Below are positions 21,001-24,318 of a stretch of 24,318 nt of DNA, piece by piece (position 1 is the first letter of the stretch; the number at the start of each line of letters is the position of its first letter). A program made the translations under genes and the position numbers. The notes below the pieces were generated by a model that was given only the letters and a program-made list of their open reading frames with translations, searched no databases and was not told the DNA's origin. The DNA is from Saccoglossus kowalevskii (lineage: Eukaryota; Hemichordata; Enteropneusta; Harrimaniidae), in NCBI RefSeq assembly GCF_000003605.2, contig NW_003142822.1:5818-30135 (forward strand). The letters are read 5' to 3'.

Positions 21001-22082
21001 TTTGATGAGTTGAATGTAAAATATAGAGAAAAAAAGTATATTCACTGAATTTTATGTTCATTGAATCATCCCTTCTGCTAAAATTAATTCCAAGCGAAAA
21101 TAAAGTTTTTTACATTAATAGACATAAATGCCAGCAGTGTTAGGAGAAAATCTTACCTTTTGTAAACAAGAATACATGCTACCAGTAGTGTCAAAAGAAA
21201 ACACAACTTCAACAACTTTGTTACAAGGAAGATCAGCAGCAAAATTATTTAATAATTCCTAGAAAAATCAACAAAATATAAAATAATACAAACAAGTCTA
21301 AAAATCATACACCAGACATTTTCTACTACCGGTACCAATAGTAAAACTTTTGTAATTGAATGTCTTGAGTACAAAAACATGTTGAAGACGAAAGTACTAT
21401 GCATGTACCTGTTTTATGTCTTCCTCTATTTCAATCTCTTCTTCCATTTGATGATTCTCATCTTTTTTTATGACAAGTGTCAAAACATCTTCATCCTTTA
21501 CTCCAAGATTCAGTAAAGACTCAGAGTCCGGTGATAACACAGTCTTAGCAAGCTGACAAAACAGGAATACATCACCTATCAGTACACAACTTGCATAGCA
21601 ATTGTCCAAACAAAAATGTAGCGCAAAGTTTTTCTTAAAAGATTCCTTTTTTTTAAACAGACAGACATGACACTCTATTATGAATTACCAAAGACTCCTT
21701 TTAATTTCTACTATAGTTTTACATTTCATTCATTCAATAACCCTTTATGACATAATAGTATATTATCAACTATAGTAAAAAAGCTATAACTAAACAAGAC
21801 ATGACAGGTAATGTCATAGCCCCCACTCAGAAAACAATTTAAAACTGACATTGAACTGTCTTTGTGTCAAAGTGAATTTATCCATTATGAGCTGTACTAA
21901 AGTTCTGTTATTAATTGTTCAGAATTGATGTGGAACAATTTTAGGAAGGATGGGGTAAAAAAATATAAATTGACTCAGAAAAACCAAATAAATAACTTCA
22001 TCAACATATAACGCGGTGTGCACTTGTAAACAATTATTACCTGTCTCTGTACCAACTTTGAACAAAATTTGATGACACATAT
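14949..22082 (-). CDS. VWA-domain protein, nine-exon gene model, 5' partial
   Basis: Joined on the minus strand: 22041-22082, 21409-21552, 21157-21258, 20390-20587, 18872-19036, 18284-18410, 16928-17079, 16050-16185, 14949-15076. All borders are GT..AG, and the phases agree throughout to a TAA. The product is at least 397 residues. The VWA domain begins near residue 77 (VVEVVFSFDTTGSM); DTTGS at 85-89 is the MIDAS loop, followed by IRIGIMAHGDYCD, VDATSGGDSPE with the second metal-site Thr, and ALVVIGDDLPHP with the third Asp. An acidic, lysine-rich linker (KQKDNKDKDDEEEK) leads to an unrecognised aromatic module (YIGQPWWDPALDKGIIQYYY) and a basic Ser/Thr-rich tail. No membrane segment is seen in this part. 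VWA domains bind protein partners through a metal ion; the layout resembles intracellular VWA proteins of bacteria and protists rather than matrix proteins. The start codon lies upstream and was not found. Confidence 0.85.
15077..16049 (-). other. VWA gene intron 8 (973 bp)
   Basis: AT-rich. A GC-richer patch around 15290-15480 holds GAGAGG..CCTCTC inverted motifs near 15396. No coding or RNA feature is recognised. Confidence 0.5.
16050..16185 (-). CDS. VWA gene exon, aromatic module
   Basis: The acceptor is TGACTCCACAG and the donor ACTG|GTGAGA; 136 bp, leaving phase 1. It encodes YIGQPWWDPALDKGIIQYYY and GKWSNYKHPVRR. I do not recognise this compact Trp/Tyr-rich module. Confidence 0.8.
16261..16788. 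mobile_element. 528-bp dispersed element with internal repeat units
   Basis: AGAACTA occurs at 16261-16267 and 16782-16788, a probable 7-bp target duplication. Just inside, CTGTTGGCTGAG and its inverted counterpart CTGTTGACGAAG give short inverted ends, and AGCTCCGCT occurs near both ends. The interior has three diverged units starting at about 16319, 16438 and 16597. Each begins ATATCATCAKAAAATGAAC or similar and continues through CCACCCAAGGTACC to GGTTTTCAAGAAGAAGT. A GACGGCGACGACGA tract follows at 16709-16738. This GAC-rich end before ACTATAAGCTC is familiar from dispersed repeats of marine invertebrates. There is no transposase. It lies in an intron of the VWA gene. Confidence 0.6.
16928..17079 (-). 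CDS. VWA gene exon, charged linker
   Basis: The acceptor is TTATCAG and the donor AAG|GTGAGT; 152 bp, entering in phase 1 and leaving in phase 0. It encodes CYKESSEDQLQAYCEEVRTE, then a Lys/Asp/Glu-rich run likely to be helical or disordered. Confidence 0.82.
17517..17747. repeat. Two-copy direct repeat, ~70 bp, 162 bp apart
   Basis: AGCCATGTAACAAATT, CAAGATTGAATA, TTATATATTTT and TAAGAATTT occur in order from 17517 and again from 17679. The copies lie in the VWA intron 17080-18283 and have diverged by several substitutions and a short insertion. Confidence 0.65.
18284..18410 (-). CDS. VWA gene exon, end of VWA fold
   Basis: The acceptor is TTTTGATTGTAG and the donor GCAG|GTAAGA; 127 bp, leaving phase 1. 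It encodes VYGVKANNNNYATPFYKELA, then EITDGAYIQFKHF, the last strand and helix of the domain. Confidence 0.85.
18455..18606. repeat. GC-rich insert between direct repeats in VWA intron
   Basis: TTAATAGCAGGCCAT..ATCCTGT (about 18457-18478) recurs as TTATAGCAGGCCAT..ATCCTGT (18569-18605). Between them lies a GC-rich core with AGCCCAAA (18485-18492) inverted as TTTGGGCT (18562-18569). The palindrome GGCCATATGGCC is at 18578-18589. It resembles a small insertion or local duplication in otherwise AT-rich intron sequence. Confidence 0.4.
18872..19036 (-). CDS. VWA gene exon, late VWA fold
   Basis: The acceptor is CTTCCATCTCAG and the donor AAG|GTAAAC; 55 codons, phase 0. It encodes CYEWVLRRAQMLDWSEDSAK followed by ALVVIGDDLPHP, the third metal-site region. 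Confidence 0.87.
19172..19509. mobile_element. Foldback MITE, 338 bp, in VWA intron
   Basis: The left end TTACTATAAAACTATTTATT with TTCACTGACATTTAATTTC matches the reverse complement of the right end, TTACTGTAAATGTATTAATT with ATTCACTGGGTTTTAATTTC. The ends carry TA, the target of Tc1/mariner-like elements. The same end motif (TACTGTAAAA..TTTATTTT..AATT) occurs at 20912-21117. The middle is a 40-bp tandem repeat. Confidence 0.55.
19220..19400. repeat. 40-bp tandem repeat inside the foldback MITE
   Basis: GCATATTCTC starts at 19220, 19260, 19290, 19330 and 19370. The unit is 40 bp (GCATATTCTCTGTCTTAATT, then TCACTATTTTGATGTTTTGG), and one copy is shortened to 30. The TTAATTTCACTATTTT core resembles the element's own right end (TTAATTTCGCTATTTT). 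Confidence 0.85.
19881..19933. repeat. 16-bp tandem repeat, three copies
   Basis: ATCTAATCTGTCAATG occurs at 19881, 19897 and 19918, with a 5-bp ATCTG before the third. It is intronic. Confidence 0.95.
20390..20587 (-). CDS. VWA gene exon, central VWA fold
   Basis: The acceptor is TTCTTGTAG and the donor GAG|GTATGG; 66 codons, phase 0. It covers VRDKLGETVTRLLKDIPKIR, IGIMAHGDYCDD and the second metal-site loop VDATSGGDSPE. Confidence 0.88.
20912..21117. mobile_element. Foldback MITE, ~206 bp, in VWA intron
   Basis: The left arm TACTGTAAAATGTTTTATTT with TTAGCTGGAATTAATTTTTG pairs with the reverse complement of the right arm, TAATGTAAAAAACTTTATTT with TCGCTTGGAATTAATTTTAG. The arms are about 50 bp and imperfect, and the interior (GAATTTATTTTCACTG versus CATAAAATTCAGTGAA) continues to fold. 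The ends are TA. It lies between the central-fold and MIDAS exons and is only 39 bp from the MIDAS exon's donor. Confidence 0.6.
21157..21258 (-). CDS. VWA gene exon with MIDAS loop
   Basis: The acceptor is ATTTTTCTAG and the donor AAG|GTAAGA; 34 codons, phase 0. It carries VVEVVFSFDTTGSMYSCLQK, the first beta strand and metal-binding loop of the VWA fold. It is too short to be found as an isolated frame. Confidence 0.85.
21409..21552 (-). CDS. VWA gene exon, pre-VWA acidic segment
   Basis: The acceptor is TTTTGTCAG and the donor CAG|GTACAT; 48 codons, phase 0. It encodes LAKTVLSPDSESLLNLGVKD, then an acidic helix ending MEEEIEIEEDIKQ. Confidence 0.8.
22041..22082 (-). CDS. VWA gene exon (most upstream found), 42-bp microexon
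   Basis: The acceptor is CTTTTTCTCAG and the donor is CAG|GTAATA. It is phase 0 at both ends and adds ICVIKFCSKLVQRQ in frame with the next exon. It is short, so it depends on splice sites and phase; a decayed copy lies at 22628-22668. Confidence 0.6.
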
Positions 22083-22627
22083 CTGAGAAAAAGTGGTAAC
22101 GGCTAGAATAAGCTTTTTATGCATTCAGTTGTATTACCATGAATGTTGTATATTGCATTTCATGTATTAAATGCGAGAAACTTTATATTGGTTCTACAGT
22201 TTGTCGATTGGGTGATCAGTTTGCTGAGCATCCGCGGCAAACTAAACAGAAAAATTGTTTTTAACCGGTTTCACTTCATTTTAATTGTGGAAATAACATT
22301 ACAGATATGTCTATTTCTGGTGTATGTGTTGTCAATGGCAACGAAAATCAGCTCAGGCGTGTCAAGGAGGAAACTATATTCTGCCTTGGAACTCAAGAAC
22401 CCAGTAAACAGTTCAACTCATTTGTCGAGCTTACTACCTAAGGCGCGTTATATGTTCTGTTGTGGAATTTTTTGTGATTCTAAATTATAGTTCATGCGCG
22501 TTCTAACGTTCCTAGTTTCTACCTGTACGCTTTAACATTTTCTTCTATGTTATCGATAAAGAGCCATTGCTCGAAATGTCTAGCTATTTTTATTAGTTAA
22601 AATAGGACTACGATTACCAAATATTAT
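22083..22627. other. Upstream part of VWA locus, no exon assigned
   Basis: A plus-strand frame (22143-22490, 115 codons) begins with an AT-rich hydrophobic stretch and ends with a Cys-rich tail. I see no family match, and it lies between two copies of an exon-like repeat on the other strand. I find no confident further minus-strand exon. Confidence 0.3.
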
Positions 22628-22668
22628 CTACTATATATCAACTTTGAAATGAATTGGATGACACATGT
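22628..22668 (-). pseudogene. Decayed duplicate of the VWA microexon
   Basis: The minus strand reads TCVIQFISKL against CVIKFCSKL in the live exon, and about 80 bp including intron flanks aligns (GATGACACATRT, TGAGAAA, GGTAAYGRCTAGAA on plus). The acceptor AG has become AC, the donor GT has become AT, and there is a 1-bp loss, so it cannot be spliced as the original is. It lies 586 bp upstream of the live copy. Confidence 0.55.
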
Positions 22669-22789
22669 GTGAGAAAGAACTGGTAATGACTAGAAAACTG
22701 TTTTTTTTTTATAGATTTTTGGAGACAGAAATGGCCCCCAACCACTCAAAATTGATTCAATCAAAAAATAAATGTTTTTTACCAGATTT

Positions 22790-24318
22790 TACCGGCTGCA
22801 GCGAGGCTGTGCCCCTGGAGGCTTTCCTCCTATGGGGCACGTTGCGGGTCTCTTCGTGGACCCTTCCTCGCACGGCGCCGAGTTTGCCTCCGAGTTGAGG
22901 GCTTTGGTCGAAGGACTGTCGGGGCAATTGCGTCCCTGGCAGGCCGGGTAGATCAGACGCAGTCGGAGCGAGCTGTCTCCACTGTGTCCCCTCGGTGGGC
23001 AAGCAGGAAGAGACACGAAAGCATGTTTGCATTCAAACCCGTCTCTTCCGGGGAACCCCCGTTCCCAGTCACGGCTCTCCCACTATTTTGGGGGGTGCCC
23101 GAGGCTCAGGCTAATTGCACCGGTCCTTCTCTGGATCCGCGGGCACTGAATGCCAACGGGGTGCTGGCAGCCAAGTCTCCGATCTCGGGGCAGGGCTTTC
23201 AGGGCAGGGCACGCGTTGACCCCCCCCCACTTTCAGCCCAGTAGGGTCGTCACGTGGTAACGGTACAACGGTAACGAATTTATCCTTGTGTCCGGTCCCC
23301 GCTGTGGGTTTGACTACTTTCTACCGACCCAAGGGCGTCCCCAGAGGGAACCGACCCTGTCATGAGACGCACAGTCGAACACGCTCCCTCTCACATATTT
23401 TAAGTTAAAGGAGACGCAGTTCGCTCACGTTGGATACAGTCGGTACTCCGGGCGGTCCCTCAGAGTCTTCCATCTGTATGACTCGGTGAGCCACGCTTTT
23501 GGGGTGAGGCGGAGTATCATCGATCCCAGTGATACGATGTATATACCCCCACCCTTGATCCTAAAGTGACCACCTAAGGTGGCTTCAACACAGGCGTCGG
23601 GATCCAAAGCAACCCCGTCGGCACATCTCTCCCATGTCCGTCTGAGTGCGGAGTGGGGCGCAGAGCACGCAAACGGTGTTGATGGGTGGCGTTGGTCAGC
23701 CACGGAGGATGTAATGCTTAAGGCCCCCGGGTGGGGATAACGTTAGGCAACACTTCCCACTGGACCAAACGCTACCCGGTCGATGTGTCTCGCGATCAGA
23801 CCCCATAGCGTGGGATGAGACCAAAACGCCCCCAACCGGATTCCAAGACTCCTTCCCCAGACCCCGGTACCACAAATTTGGCAAACCGAGCAAAGGGGGA
23901 TAGCCGCGTTCCATGGGTGTCTGCCAATTGAGGACGACCCATCTAGCCCTGAGGGCAGAGTTGCTTGAGTCCATTATTATGCGTGCCCAGCACTCTGTGA
24001 CCTTGGTGGTAGAACGCACCAGCCTCCTAGACCAGGCGACATTTTTACTGGTGGGTCACCGCACATCTACGTGCGACACCCCCTAGTGTTGCCTGGCTCG
24101 CTTGGCCAGGGCCACTACTGTGCTACGAGACGCGGCCTTAGACGCACGTGTTTTCGCCGACAAGCTGAGCTGGGGTACGTCCCCCACCTCAGTGACGCAG
24201 ACTGGACACCCTCCACCCTCTTTGTTCAGGAATGGTGGGTACAGTCTCGAAGCTTCGGAGTGCAATGAATCAGAGGGTTCAGATCGATCCGCTAGCCAGT
24301 TGGTCCTGCCATGGGCAA
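22790..24318. other. GC-rich block, probable transposable-element fragment
   Basis: At about 22790 the AT-rich background ends abruptly and the rest of the window is GC-rich with frequent CpG. The plus strand is open from about 22799 to 23244 (some 148 codons, Arg/Pro/Ser-rich), then disrupted, then open again near 23912-24318 with one stop. Minus frames at 23425-23703 and 23696-24019 overlap by 8 bp. I recognise no reverse transcriptase, integrase, transposase or rRNA. The abrupt compositional edge suggests an inserted element of another origin, possibly a retroelement gag region, or an assembly join. Confidence 0.45.
23912..24318 (+). pseudogene. Disrupted helical ORF, gag-like, class unknown
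   Basis: From ATG at 23912 the frame encodes a Leu/Ala/Glu-rich helical segment (LALRAELLESIIMRAQHSVT), meets a TAG near 24084, and continues in the same frame to the window end (ARLARATTVLRDAALDARVF onward). The single in-frame stop in otherwise protein-like sequence suggests a decayed or readthrough element ORF. No diagnostic motif is present. Confidence 0.25.

Noticed and set aside
22143-22490. 115-codon plus-strand ORF as a membrane protein gene
   Set aside because: Hydrophobicity comes from AT-rich sequence, no family motif is visible, and it lies antisense within the upstream part of the VWA locus.
22665-22898. 77-codon ORF across the GC-content boundary
   Set aside because: It straddles the AT-rich to GC-rich edge, so it is a chance read-through rather than a gene.

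Overview
The window looks like an AT-rich genome segment from an invertebrate animal. It has spliceosomal introns with GT..AG borders, AATAAA polyadenylation signals, strong Kozak contexts, many short terminal-inverted-repeat elements and several kinds of tandem repeat. The GAC-rich and foldback repeats resemble those common in marine invertebrates (molluscs, hemichordates, amphioxus), but I cannot fix the phylum from sequence alone.

Layout. 1-700 is unassigned. 700-1455 is a satellite of about 319 bp whose unit is itself a dimer of diverged ~160-bp halves. 1678-1839 is a probable 3'-terminal exon of a + strand gene entering from the left, followed by a 3' UTR with a strong stem-loop and a poly(A) signal at 2083. 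3501-5640 is a minisatellite of 69- and 75-bp units, open in frame on both strands, in two blocks that each end in the same 43-bp truncated unit. 5641-8770 has no recognised gene but holds a 622-bp TTAA-flanked inverted-repeat element (6822-7443) with an LTR/promoter-like insert.

Genes. (1) 8784-10037, +, a single-coding-exon Golgi carbohydrate 6-O-sulfotransferase. (2) 11673-12050, +, an intronless 125-residue protein with a HEPN-like RNKIVH motif and a K-Ras-like polybasic plus CaaX tail (CIIM). I consider this the most unusual gene here. (3) 14949-22082, -, nine coding exons reconstructed by splice site and phase. They encode at least 397 residues with a von Willebrand factor A domain (DTTGS MIDAS), an acidic linker and an unrecognised aromatic C-terminal module; the N-terminus lies upstream, outside what I can trace. 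Gene 3 converges on the two + strand genes. There is no operon logic and I see no evidence that the three genes work together.

Mobile DNA. Three TTAA-flanked elements (6822-7443, 10473-10636, 12539-12829) share a terminal motif around GTCGTC and TGCGCA. Two foldback elements with TA-type ends lie in introns of gene 3, one with an internal 40-bp tandem expansion. A 528-bp element with a 7-bp target duplication sits in another intron. From about 22790 to the end the base composition switches sharply to GC-rich, with fragments of open frame, probably a different transposable element or an assembly junction.
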